A DNA stretch of 56,761 nucleotides from JAHJCL01 sp043818355 (lineage in GTDB: Bacteria; Patescibacteriota; Minisyncoccia; Minisyncoccales; DG-74-3). The DNA is taken from the NCBI GenBank assembly GCA_043818355.1, contig JBDRFX010000008.1, positions 1-56,761 on the forward strand, written 5' to 3'. The position numbers and the translations under genes are program-made. The stretch's first letter is position 1. Every line of letters starts with the position of its first letter. The notes beneath the pieces were generated by a model that was given only the letters and a program-made list of their open reading frames with translations, had not been told where the DNA came from and ran no database searches. Positions 31,449 through 39,548 of this stretch are shown here, in pieces.

Positions 31449-32168
31449 ATGCCTATAAGAAAAGTACAATTTGCTAATGGAGAATTCTATCATATCACTA
31501 AAAGAGGAATTGAAAAAAGAGAAATTTTTTTAGATGATGAAGATTATTTTCGTTTTGTTAATAGTCTATTAATTTTTAATGATAAAATGTCAGCACCTTG
31601 GGCATCTCGTGGTTTCTGGCGTCAACGAGACCCGGCCTCGTTGTGTACGAGTGAATATAAACCAAAAGTTCCAATAGTGGAAATTCATGCATTTGCTTTA
31701 ATGCCAAATCATTTTCATTTATTGGTGCGACAATTAGTTGATAATGGGATTGTTCTTTTTATGCAAAAGCTCGGTGGTTATTCTTATTATTTTAATAAAA
31801 AATATGAACGAGAGGGAACTTTATTTCAGAATAGATATAAAATTAAAAGAGTGAAATCAGAAGAGCAGCTAGAAAATAATTTTGTTTATATTAATACAAA
31901 TCCAATAAGCATAATTGAATCAGGATGGAAAGAGGGGAAAGTAGAAGATGTCAGAAAAACAATTGAATTTTTAGAAAATAAATATCGATGGTCAAGCTAT
32001 TGGGATTATATAGGTAAGAAAAATTTTCCATCAGTGATCACAAAAGATTTTTTTCTAGAATTTTTTGGAGAAGAAGAAAAGATAAGAGAGAAGATAGAGT
32101 CTTGGATTCTTTACAAATTAGAGTCAGAAGCGTCAACGAGACCCGGCCTCGTTGATTTTGAAGATTAA
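31449..32168 (+). CDS. REP-associated tyrosine transposase (RAYT, Y1_Tnp family)
   Basis: 239 residues from ATG 31449 (MPIRKVQFANGEFYHITKRG), the usual RAYT start; a longer frame from GTG 31374 precedes the -10 and is less likely. HUH motif NHFHLLV, and the catalytic Tyr region GGYSYYFNKKYEREGTLFQNRYK. Such enzymes nick single-stranded DNA at REP sequences. A short insertion (about 20 residues) lies between SAP and EYKPKVP and contains palindrome 2 in translated form (RDPASL), and the C-terminus ends with the product of palindrome 3 (TRPGLVD). The frame remains open. This is the only transposase in the window. Confidence 0.88.
   Translation: MPIRKVQFANGEFYHITKRGIEKREIFLDDEDYFRFVNSLLIFNDKMSAPWASRGFWRQRDPASLCTSEYKPKVPIVEIHAFALMPNHFHLLVRQLVDNGIVLFMQKLGGYSYYFNKKYEREGTLFQNRYKIKRVKSEEQLENNFVYINTNPISIIESGWKEGKVEDVRKTIEFLENKYRWSSYWDYIGKKNFPSVITKDFFLEFFGEEEKIREKIESWILYKLESEASTRPGLVDFED
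31623..31643 (+). repeat. REP-like palindrome, copy 2 (inside transposase coding sequence)
   Basis: Same 21 bases as copy 1. It is read in a different frame from copies 1 and 3 (giving RDPASL) and lies in a loop that is not conserved in the family. The upstream bases GCGT are shared with copy 3. Confidence 0.85.
32134..32154 (+). repeat. REP-like palindrome, copy 3 (3' end of transposase gene)
   Basis: Same 21 bases. Read as TRPGLVD close to the C-terminus. It shares GCGT upstream with copy 2 and GATTT downstream with copy 1. Confidence 0.85.
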
Positions 32169-32169
32169 A

Positions 32170-32234
32170 TTTGATTGGTAGAGAGAAATCTCTGCCAGTT
32201 TTGTTGTGAGAAGAGAAATTTATGTTAAAATTAA
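32170..32234 (+). repeat. 65-bp direct repeat, copy 2
   Basis: Identical to copy 1. Its extended -10 (32223-32231) is in position to drive the glycosyltransferase gene at 32254, so expression downstream would be kept whether or not the locus is present. Confidence 0.9.
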
Positions 32235-32253
32235 TAAATAAATTAAAAAACAT

Positions 32254-32982
32254 ATGAGTAAAATTAAACTTTCGGTTGTAATGCCAGCCTATAATGAAGA
32301 AAAAAGACTTCCTAAAACTTTGAAGGAAGTTGATGAATATCTAAAGACTCAAAATTATGATTATGAGATTTTAGTAGTGGACGATGGATCAAAAGACAAT
32401 ACAGTTGAGATTGTAAAATCCCTTCAGTCAGAAATTAAGAATTTAAAAATTATAAGTTATAAAGTAAATAGAGGAAAGGGTTATGCCGTAAGATTTGGAT
32501 TGCTAGAAGCTCAAGGAGAATATAGATTATTGACAGATGCCGATAATTCAACTTCTTTAGACCAGATTGAAAAAATGTGGCCTGAATTTTATAAAGGATT
32601 TGACGTTGTAATTGGTTCAAGAGATGTGGAGGGAGCTGTTTCAGATCCTCCACAGCCCGCATTCAGGGTTTTTACTGGCGACGTTTTTATGTACTTAAGA
32701 AAAATTATTGTTGGGCTTTGGGAAATAGATGACACGCAATGCGGTTTTAAGGCTTTTAGTGCAAAGTGTGTTAAAGAAGTTTTTCCTAAAGGAAAAATAG
32801 ATAGATTTGCTTTTGATCCTGAAATTTTAATTCTAGCTAAAAGAGCTGGTTTCAAGATTAAAGAGGTTCCAATTTATTGGAAGAATGACCTGGATAGTAA
32901 GGTTAAGTTTAAATCAATGGTGAAGATGTTAATTGATTTATTTAAAATTAGATTAAATTTAATTTCTAGAATTTATGAATAA
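32254..32982 (+). CDS. Family 2 glycosyltransferase, polyprenyl-phosphate sugar type
   Basis: 242 residues. GT-A fold motifs: VVMPAYNEEKRLPKTLKEV at the N-terminus, LVVDDGSKDNT, and the DADNST metal-binding segment near residue 94. The order and the later GSRDVEGA and TQCGFKAF segments match dolichyl/undecaprenyl-phosphate glucosyl- or mannosyltransferases of the ALG5/DPM1 group; no membrane segment is seen. The sugar is uncertain. It overlaps the next gene by eight bases. Confidence 0.88.
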   Translation: MSKIKLSVVMPAYNEEKRLPKTLKEVDEYLKTQNYDYEILVVDDGSKDNTVEIVKSLQSEIKNLKIISYKVNRGKGYAVRFGLLEAQGEYRLLTDADNSTSLDQIEKMWPEFYKGFDVVIGSRDVEGAVSDPPQPAFRVFTGDVFMYLRKIIVGLWEIDDTQCGFKAFSAKCVKEVFPKGKIDRFAFDPEILILAKRAGFKIKEVPIYWKNDLDSKVKFKSMVKMLIDLFKIRLNLISRIYE

Positions 32983-33997
32983 AAATATTTATTCAGAGTT
33001 AAGATACGATTTAATTTCTAAAGATTGGGTTGTTATAGCAACCTCAAAAGGAAAGAAGCCTCAGGGTTTTAAGTTTAAAAAAATGAAGGTAGAAAAGATT
33101 GCTAAAAAAGATTGTCCTTTTTGCAATATTGAAACACAAAGAAAACCAACCTTAATTTATTCTAAAGGAAAACAATATCCATTAGATAGGGGAATTCCAA
33201 AAGACTGGACTACGATTGTTATACCAAATCTTTTTCCAGTCTTTAAGCCATCAGATTCTCTAGATGAAAGTATAGAGGGGGGTTTGTATAAAAAAATGAA
33301 AGCAGTGGGATTTCAAGAGATAATTGTTTCAAAAGATCACGAAAAATCTTTAGCGCAATTGGGAGTTAAGAGAATTAAAGAATTACTTGATGCATATCAG
33401 CAGAGATATCTAGACTTAATGAATGAGAAGCACGTTAATCATATTTCTGTTTTTATGAATTACGGACTAGGTTCAGGAGCCTCTCAACCCCATCCTCATT
33501 CTCAGATTATTACCACTCCATTGATTGATAAGGATTTAAGAATTTCTTTAATGAATGCTCAAAAGTATTATCAAAAAAATAAAGATTGTGTTTATTGCAA
33601 AATGATAAGATGGGAAAAGAAGGCAAAAGAAAGAGTTATTTTTGAAAACCAGGATTTTTTAGCTCTTTGTCCTTTTGCTTCAAAGTCTTCTTTTCAAATT
33701 ATTATTACTCCCAAAAAACACAAATCTAATTTTGAAGACATTACAGAAAAAGAAAAAGAACAGTTAGCAGAAGCCTTTGAAAAGGCTTTGAAGAAGCTAT
33801 ATAAAGGACTTAATAATCCTCCATATAATATTTATTTACATACTGCTCCTTGTGACGGTAAAAAACATGATGATTATCATTGGCACTGGACTATTATACC
33901 AAGACTGTCTATTTGGGCTGGATTTGAGGCAGGAGTAGGAATGGAGATTTCAACAATCTCGCCAGAAGATGCAGCAAAATTCTTGAGAAAACAATAA
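32975..33997 (+). CDS. galT: Galactose-1-phosphate uridylyltransferase-like protein
   Basis: 340 residues. The N-terminal RYDLISKDWVVIATSKGK, the CPFCNIET zinc pair, the active-site segment QPHPHSQIITTP (H-x-H-x-Q) and the second metal-site segment HWHWTIIPRL are present. GalT moves UMP between UDP-glucose and galactose-1-P; distant homologues act on other sugar phosphates or nucleotides, so the exact substrate is not certain. It follows a glycosyltransferase and precedes tpiA by one base. Confidence 0.85.
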   Translation: MNKNIYSELRYDLISKDWVVIATSKGKKPQGFKFKKMKVEKIAKKDCPFCNIETQRKPTLIYSKGKQYPLDRGIPKDWTTIVIPNLFPVFKPSDSLDESIEGGLYKKMKAVGFQEIIVSKDHEKSLAQLGVKRIKELLDAYQQRYLDLMNEKHVNHISVFMNYGLGSGASQPHPHSQIITTPLIDKDLRISLMNAQKYYQKNKDCVYCKMIRWEKKAKERVIFENQDFLALCPFASKSSFQIIITPKKHKSNFEDITEKEKEQLAEAFEKALKKLYKGLNNPPYNIYLHTAPCDGKKHDDYHWHWTIIPRLSIWAGFEAGVGMEISTISPEDAAKFLRKQ

Positions 33998-33998
33998 C

Positions 33999-34748
33999 AT
34001 GAAACCATTAATTGTTGGAAATTGGAAAATGAACATTAACAGCTTGACTGAAATCAAGAAGCTTTTTAATTCTATTAAAAGAAAAGCAAAAGGATTAGAA
34101 AGAAAAGCAGAGATTGTTGTTTGTCCTTCAAGTGCTTATTTATCTAATCTGAAAACACAAAATTCTTCTGTTGTTTTGGGAGCTCAAGATTTGTTTTGGG
34201 AAAACGAGGGTAATTTTACAGGGAACATTTCTCCTTTGATTTTAAAAGAAACAGATTGTAAATATGTTTTAGTGGGTCACTCTGAAAGAAGGAAGCATAA
34301 TAAAGAAACGAATGAAATGATTTCGAAAAAACTTAAAAAGGCCATTGATAATGGATTTAAGGTTATTCTCTGTGTTGGAGAAACAGCAACAGAAAAGAAA
34401 ACAGGACAAGCTTTGAGAGTTTTGAATACTCAAGTTTCAAAAGCATTGAATAGAATTGACGATAAAGAAATTAAGAATGTGATTATTGCTTATGAACCAG
34501 TTTGGGCAGTGGGCACAGGAAAGCCATGTGAATCAAGTGTGGTTTTAACTCAGAATCTATTAATTAGAAACATGATTAAGAAAAGGTATTCTTCTAAAAT
34601 AGCTAAGGATTTTAAGATTCTTTATGGTGGTAGTGTGAATTCAGATAATGCTAAAGAGTATATTGATGTAGCTAGAACACAGGGATTATTAATAGGAGAG
34701 GCTTCATTAAATTCTCAAGAGTTTATTAAAATAATTAAAAACATATGA
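33999..34748 (+). CDS. tpiA: Triosephosphate isomerase
   Basis: 249 residues, normal length. NWKMN near the N-terminus, GHSERR (catalytic His), AYEPVWAVGTG (catalytic Glu) and the phosphate-binding LYGGSVN are intact. It interconverts dihydroxyacetone phosphate and glyceraldehyde-3-phosphate. Overlaps mnmA by four bases. No other glycolytic gene is next to it. Confidence 0.97.
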   Translation: MKPLIVGNWKMNINSLTEIKKLFNSIKRKAKGLERKAEIVVCPSSAYLSNLKTQNSSVVLGAQDLFWENEGNFTGNISPLILKETDCKYVLVGHSERRKHNKETNEMISKKLKKAIDNGFKVILCVGETATEKKTGQALRVLNTQVSKALNRIDDKEIKNVIIAYEPVWAVGTGKPCESSVVLTQNLLIRNMIKKRYSSKIAKDFKILYGGSVNSDNAKEYIDVARTQGLLIGEASLNSQEFIKIIKNI

Positions 34749-35770
34749 GGAGGAAGAAGGTTCTTGTTGGGATGTCTGGGGGCGTAGACAGCTCTGTATC
34801 AGCTTTTCTATTGAAAAAGGATGGATATGACGTGTCTGGTGTTTTTATGAGACTCGCTAACTCTAAGAAGTCTTTTAATGCTGAAAAAGAAGCCAGGGGA
34901 GTAGCTAAAAAACTAGGAGTTCCTTTTGTTATTTTTGATTTATCTAAAGAGTTTAAGAAAATTGTTATTGATTATTTTATAGATAGTTATGGACTTGGTA
35001 TTACTCCCAATCCTTGTGTTTTATGTAATAAAGAAATTAAGTTTGGCTTATTGTTGAGAAAGGCCATGAGTTTGGGAGCTGATTATTTAGCCACTGGCCA
35101 CTATGTAATAAAACAGAGAAGGGGGAGTGGATATAAATTATTTAAGTCTAAAGATAGCAAGAAAGATCAAAGCTATTTTTTATGGAGATTAAATCAAAAG
35201 CAATTAAGCAAGGTTTTGTTTCCTGTGGGAGGTTTAATCAAAGAAAGAGTTAGGGAAATAGCTAGAAAAAATGATTTTTTAAAAAAAGTTGGTAAAGAAT
35301 CAGAAGATATTTGTTTTATTGAAAAAGATATTGTTGGATTTTTAAAAGATAGTTTAAAAATGAAAGAGGGGGATATTATTAATGAAAAAAATGAAAAGAT
35401 TGGCAGGCATTCAGGTTTATTTATTTATACTATTGGGCAAAGAAAAAATATTCGTGTTTCAAGTTCTAAGCCATATTATGTGAGGAAGATAGATATTAAG
35501 AAAAACATTCTTTTTGTCACTTCTGACGAAAAAGATTTATATGCAAAAAAGATAAAAGTTAAAAACATGAATTGGCTTTCTAAAAATACCAAATTTCCTA
35601 TTAAGGTTTTAGCAAAGACAAGATATGGCCATGAAGGAGCCAGAGCTGTTGTTGATGGAAATATGATTGAGTTTGTGAAAGCACAAAGAGCCATAACCCC
35701 AGGCCAGTCAATTGTTTTCTATAAAGGCCAAGAACTTTTGGGTGGTGGCATTATATCGGAGATAAAATAA
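34745..35770 (+). CDS. mnmA: tRNA 2-thiouridine(34) synthase
   Basis: 341 residues. The ATP-pyrophosphatase P-loop GMSGGVDSSVSAFLLK starts near residue 8, the NPCVLCNKEIKFG segment carries the first catalytic cysteine and SEDICFI the second, and YYVRKIDI and the C-terminal GQSIVFY belong to the tRNA-binding part. It thiolates U34 of Lys, Glu and Gln tRNAs using a sulfur relay. Its start overlaps tpiA. Confidence 0.96.
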   Translation: MRRKKVLVGMSGGVDSSVSAFLLKKDGYDVSGVFMRLANSKKSFNAEKEARGVAKKLGVPFVIFDLSKEFKKIVIDYFIDSYGLGITPNPCVLCNKEIKFGLLLRKAMSLGADYLATGHYVIKQRRGSGYKLFKSKDSKKDQSYFLWRLNQKQLSKVLFPVGGLIKERVREIARKNDFLKKVGKESEDICFIEKDIVGFLKDSLKMKEGDIINEKNEKIGRHSGLFIYTIGQRKNIRVSSSKPYYVRKIDIKKNILFVTSDEKDLYAKKIKVKNMNWLSKNTKFPIKVLAKTRYGHEGARAVVDGNMIEFVKAQRAITPGQSIVFYKGQELLGGGIISEIK

Positions 35771-35808
35771 TTTTAATAATTTTAGTTTTTCTGATAAAAT
35801 CAAAAAAC

Positions 35809-37485
35809 ATGAAAGCAGTAGAAATAAGAGAAAAATTTTTAAAGTTTTTCGAAAAAAACGGACACACCATAGTTCTGTCTTCTTCGCTTATTCCGACTGA
35901 TCCCAGCGTTTTATTAACAACTGCTGGAATGCAACAGTTTAAGGATTATTTTTTAGGAAAACTTTCTCCATATGGAAACAGAGTAACTTCTTGTCAAAAA
36001 TCCTTTAGAACCTCTGACATTGAAGAAGTGGGAGATGAGAGACATCTAACTTTTTTTGAAATGATCGGAAATTTTAGTTTTGGAGATTATTTTAAAGAAG
36101 AAACTATTAAACTGGCATGGGATTTTATTTTTAATGAATTAAACCTTGATTTAGAAGAATGCTATTTTACTGTTTTTGAAGGAGATGACGAAGTTCCTTT
36201 TGATAAAGAATCATTTGATGTTTTAAAGAAATTAGGTGTTCCCGAAGAAAAAATTAAAAAAATGCCTAGGGGAGAAAATTTTTGGGGCCCCACTGGAGCG
36301 GAAGGTCCTTGCGGTCCTACTGTAGAAATTTACTGTAGAGATTTAGAAATTTGGAATTTAGTGTTCAATGAGTATTTTATGGATAAGGATAATAAATTAA
36401 CTCCTTTAAAACAAAGAGGCGTTGATACAGGAGCTGGACTAGAAAGAGTTGCTCTTATCATGCAAAGAAAAGAATCAGTTTTTGAAACAGACTTGTTCGA
36501 ACCCATAATGAGTCAGATTGTTGTTGGCAGTGAAGTTCAGAAAAGAATTATTGCAGATCATATTAAAAGTTCTGTGTTTTTAATTTCTGATGGAGTCTTG
36601 CCTTCTAATAAAGAAAGGGGATATATTTTAAGAAGATTAATTAGAAGAATGGTGGGAATTGAAAAATATTTGGAAATACCTACTAAATTTATTTTAAGTT
36701 TAGTTCCTTCTGTGTTGAGTATTTATAAAGATGTTTATCCTGAACTAAAAGAAGAAATAATTGTTAGCGTTCTTCAAGAAGAGATAGAAAAATTTGAACA
36801 AACTTTAGAAAAGGGATTAAAGCAATTTGAAAAAATTATTGAAAAAGGAGATATATCTGGAATTGATGCTTTTCATCTTTATGATACATATGGGTTTCCA
36901 CTGGATCTCACTATTGAATTAGCTCAAGAAAAGAATTTGAAAGTTGATAAAACGGGCTTTGAAAATGCTTTTGAAAAGCATCAAGAAATTTCTAGGGCTG
37001 GAGTAGAGAAGAAATTTGGAGGAGTTGGAAAAGGAGTCGGAGAAGAAGAAGCTAAATTACATACAGCCACTCACTTATTGCATCAAGCATTAAGAACTAT
37101 TTTGGGTGACCATATTCAGCAAATGGGATCTGATATTAATTCTGAAAGACTAAGATTTGATTTTTCTCATTCTGCGAAATTAACTGAAGAAGAAATTAAA
37201 AAAGTTGAAAATTTAATTAATCAAAAAATTGAAGAAGATTTAATTGTTGAAATGAAAGAAATGTTATACAAAGACGCAGTGAATGAAGGAGCATTAGTTT
37301 TCTTTAAAAATAAATATCCTGAAAAAGTTAATGTTTATTCTATTGGTGATTTTTCTAAAGAAATTTGTGGAGGTCCTCACGTTAAGAGGCTTTCTGAGTT
37401 GGGAAAATTTAAGATTATTAAAGAAGAATCTTCTTCCGCTGGAGTTAGAAGGATTAAGGCTCTTTTGGAACAATCGTCTTTCTGA
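35809..37485 (+). CDS. alaS: Alanyl-tRNA synthetase, shortened form
   Basis: 558 residues against about 870 usual. The catalytic part is complete (EIREKFLKFFEKNGHT, FFEMIGNFSFGDYFKEE, NLVFNEYF, and GVDTGAGLERVA). The protein then jumps from the YGFPLDLT helical region to HTATHLLHQALR, so the beta-barrel part before the editing core is missing; the editing zinc motifs HTATH and CGGPH remain. The DHHA1/C-Ala domain at the C-terminus is absent. Editing may work but is not certain. A -10 for the next gene overlaps its stop. Confidence 0.93.
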   Translation: MKAVEIREKFLKFFEKNGHTIVLSSSLIPTDPSVLLTTAGMQQFKDYFLGKLSPYGNRVTSCQKSFRTSDIEEVGDERHLTFFEMIGNFSFGDYFKEETIKLAWDFIFNELNLDLEECYFTVFEGDDEVPFDKESFDVLKKLGVPEEKIKKMPRGENFWGPTGAEGPCGPTVEIYCRDLEIWNLVFNEYFMDKDNKLTPLKQRGVDTGAGLERVALIMQRKESVFETDLFEPIMSQIVVGSEVQKRIIADHIKSSVFLISDGVLPSNKERGYILRRLIRRMVGIEKYLEIPTKFILSLVPSVLSIYKDVYPELKEEIIVSVLQEEIEKFEQTLEKGLKQFEKIIEKGDISGIDAFHLYDTYGFPLDLTIELAQEKNLKVDKTGFENAFEKHQEISRAGVEKKFGGVGKGVGEEEAKLHTATHLLHQALRTILGDHIQQMGSDINSERLRFDFSHSAKLTEEEIKKVENLINQKIEEDLIVEMKEMLYKDAVNEGALVFFKNKYPEKVNVYSIGDFSKEICGGPHVKRLSELGKFKIIKEESSSAGVRRIKALLEQSSF

Positions 37486-37491
37486 TATAAT
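37483..37491 (+). promoter_or_regulatory. Extended -10 promoter placed for a leaderless mRNA
   Basis: TG (37483-37484), one base, TATAAT (37486-37491), overlapping the alaS stop codon. The ATG begins at 37498, six bases on, so the transcript should start at the start codon. Confidence 0.6.
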
Positions 37492-37497
37492 ACTTCA

Positions 37498-38763
37498 ATG
37501 GTAAAAAAACTCATAGATATTTTTCCCCCAGAGGAAATAGAAGATAAAAAATTAATCACTACAGAAGAAATTCTTCTGGAAGAAAAGATACCAGGGATTT
37601 CTTTGGATGTTCCTAAAATTTCTCTTCCCAACAAGAAACGTTTATTTTTTGTATTAGTGGCAGTTTTTTCTTTTTTTGGATTATTATCTTTATCTAAAGC
37701 CAAAATTGAAATTTATCCTAAAACTGAAATCGTAGATTTTTCTACCAGTTTAAAAGTAAACGAAAAAACAAAAGAAATAAATTTATCTTCTTTATCAATT
37801 CCAGGACAGGTCTTGGAAAATACGAAAATTATTACAGAAGAATTTAGTTCAACCGGCAAAACTATCAAAGAAGGAAAAGCAACAGGTATTATTCGTGTGT
37901 ATAATTCTTATTCAGCAGAACCTCAATCTCTTATTGCTACCACTAGATTTGTTTCTAAAGATGGGAAAGTGTTTAGAACGCCCAAAAAGGTAACTATTCC
38001 AGGTCAAAAAATTGATAAAGGAGAAAAAATACCAGGTTTTTTAGATGTTGAAGTAGAGGCTGAAGAGACTGGAGAAGATTATAATATAGGAACGTCTACG
38101 TTCTCTATTCCTGGACTTGCAGGTGGTCCCAAGTATACTTATTTTTATGGTAAGTCTTTTCAATCAATGTCTGGAGGGCATAAACAGGAAACAAATCAAA
38201 TTAGTCAAGATGATTTAGATAATGCTAAGAATATTCTTGAAAAAAAATCCAAAGAAGATTGTAAGACAGAACTAGAGGGAATGGTTTTGGTGGGATATGT
38301 TTTATTGCCCGAAACACTTGAAGTCAAAGTAGTTGATTCGGGATCTATTTCTAAAGCAGGACAAATATCAGATAATTTTATTTTTAGAGCGAGAGCTGAA
38401 TGCAAAACAATTGTTTTTAAAAAAGAGGATGCTAATATTTTTACAGATCAATACATTTCTTCTAAAATTGAAGAAGATAAAAAAGTATATGGACCAAGCA
38501 TTGAAATAGTTTATGACTTAGGGGTAATAGATTTTGAATTGGGTAGTGCTCAATTCGTTATAGACACTAAAGCTAAAATATATTCTGATATTAATGAAGA
38601 GGTTTTGAAAATAGCTCTCAAGGGGAAAACTTTTAATGAGGCAAGGTTTTATTTAATGGGTAACGATAATATAGAGGAAGCAACAGTAGAATTTTCACCT
38701 TTTTGGGTAAGCAAAGTGCCTAAGGATGACAAAAATATTGAAATCAAGTTCATCATTGACTAA
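37498..38763 (+). CDS. Membrane protein with baseplate-J/gp47-like domain
   Basis: 421 residues: a polar cytoplasmic N-terminus (about 1-47), one membrane segment (about 48-66), and a large external beta-rich part. The GIIRVYNSYSAEPQSLIATTRFVS and DYNIGTSTFSIPG segments are of the kind annotated as baseplate J-like in many Patescibacteria; no phage genes surround it, so it is a cell-surface protein of unknown role rather than a prophage remnant. Transcribed from a leaderless-type promoter. Confidence 0.7.
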   Translation: MVKKLIDIFPPEEIEDKKLITTEEILLEEKIPGISLDVPKISLPNKKRLFFVLVAVFSFFGLLSLSKAKIEIYPKTEIVDFSTSLKVNEKTKEINLSSLSIPGQVLENTKIITEEFSSTGKTIKEGKATGIIRVYNSYSAEPQSLIATTRFVSKDGKVFRTPKKVTIPGQKIDKGEKIPGFLDVEVEAEETGEDYNIGTSTFSIPGLAGGPKYTYFYGKSFQSMSGGHKQETNQISQDDLDNAKNILEKKSKEDCKTELEGMVLVGYVLLPETLEVKVVDSGSISKAGQISDNFIFRARAECKTIVFKKEDANIFTDQYISSKIEEDKKVYGPSIEIVYDLGVIDFELGSAQFVIDTKAKIYSDINEEVLKIALKGKTFNEARFYLMGNDNIEEATVEFSPFWVSKVPKDDKNIEIKFIID

Positions 38764-38802
38764 TTTCAAAATATTTGTTAGCCTTGAAATATTAAATTAT
38801 CA

Positions 38803-39024
38803 ATGAAACAAAACATTTTAAGGAAACAAGGTATCGTTTTGGAATCACTGCCAAATACTCTTTTTCGTGTCAAGCTGGAAGATGGTAAGGAGGTTTTAGC
38901 TCATTTAGCTGGCAAATTAAGAGTTTTTAGAATAAAGATTTTGATTGGTGACGAAGTTACAGTTGAAATGACTCCCTATGACGTGAATAGGGGAAGAATA
39001 GTTTATAGAGGTAAAAAAAGATAA
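38803..39024 (+). CDS. infA: Translation initiation factor IF-1
   Basis: 73 residues, a single OB (S1-like) domain: KQGIVLESLPNTLFRVKLEDG, HLAGKLR and the IVYRGKKR end. It binds the 30S A site during initiation. First gene of the infA-rpmJ-rpsM-rpsK-rpsD-rpoA-rplQ block, as in many bacteria. Confidence 0.97.
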   Translation: MKQNILRKQGIVLESLPNTLFRVKLEDGKEVLAHLAGKLRVFRIKILIGDEVTVEMTPYDVNRGRIVYRGKKR

Positions 39025-39028
39025 TTTT

Positions 39029-39142
39029 ATGAAAGTGAGACCATCGGTAAAAAAAATTTGTAAAGATTGTAAAATTGTCCGCAGAGGGGGCAGGGTTTAT
39101 GTGATTTGCAAAAACCCAAAACATAAACAACGTCAAGGATAA
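39029..39142 (+). CDS. rpmJ: 50S ribosomal protein L36
   Basis: ATG 39029 to TAA 39140-39142 gives 37 residues: MKVRPSVKKICKDCKIVRR, then VICKNPKHKQRQG. The four zinc ligands (C, C, C, H) are intact. Four bases after infA. Confidence 0.97.
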   Translation: MKVRPSVKKICKDCKIVRRGGRVYVICKNPKHKQRQG

Positions 39143-39148
39143 AAAATT

Positions 39149-39538
39149 ATGGCAAGAATTGCAGGGATTAATATCCCAGATAATAAAAAAATATTAATTT
39201 CATTAACTTATATATTTGGGATAGGAAGAGTTTTGAGTTCAGAGATTTTAAAGGCAGCTAATATTGATCCTATTAAAAAAACCTCTGAATTATTACCAGA
39301 AGAAACCAATAAATTAAGAGAGGTTATTGAAAAAAATTATAAGATTGAGGGTAATTTAAAAAGAGAATTATTGACTAACATTAAGAGGTTGAGAGACATT
39401 GGTAGCTATAGAGGAAGTCGTCATGCCAAAGGATTGCCTGCGAGAGGTCAGAAAACTAAAACTAATTCAAGGACTGTAAGGGGGAATGTGAGAAAGACTG
39501 TTGGTTCCGGAAGAAAACCACCTCCAGCAGCAAAGTAA
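39149..39538 (+). CDS. rpsM: 30S ribosomal protein S13
   Basis: 129 residues: MARIAGINIPDNKKI, the GIGRVLSSEIL loop, YRGSRHAKGLPARGQKTKTNSRT near the C-terminus. Placed before rpsK; the coding sequences do not overlap when the natural rpsK start is used. Confidence 0.97.
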   Translation: MARIAGINIPDNKKILISLTYIFGIGRVLSSEILKAANIDPIKKTSELLPEETNKLREVIEKNYKIEGNLKRELLTNIKRLRDIGSYRGSRHAKGLPARGQKTKTNSRTVRGNVRKTVGSGRKPPPAAK

Positions 39539-39548
39539 AAATAATCAA

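Larger units (their letters stand above)
31338..32234. mobile_element. RAYT transposase locus bounded by 65-bp direct repeats and bearing three REP-like palindromes
   Basis: A locus of 897 bp: direct repeat (31338-31402), REP-like palindrome 1 (31411-31431), transposase gene (31449-32168) with palindromes 2 and 3 inside it, and direct repeat again (32170-32234), offset by 832 bp. Recombination between the repeats would remove 832 bp and leave one repeat in the map-glycosyltransferase gap. The palindromes are GC-rich in an AT-rich genome. Y1-type REP-associated transposases (RAYTs, IS200-like) are known to be tied to REP palindromes. Confidence 0.8.

Noticed and set aside
31411..32154. CRISPR array
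   Set aside because: Only three copies of the palindrome, at 212 and 511 base spacing and inside a coding gene; no regular spacers.
37498..38763. Prophage region
   Set aside because: One baseplate-J-like domain with housekeeping genes on both sides; no capsid, terminase, integrase or tail genes.
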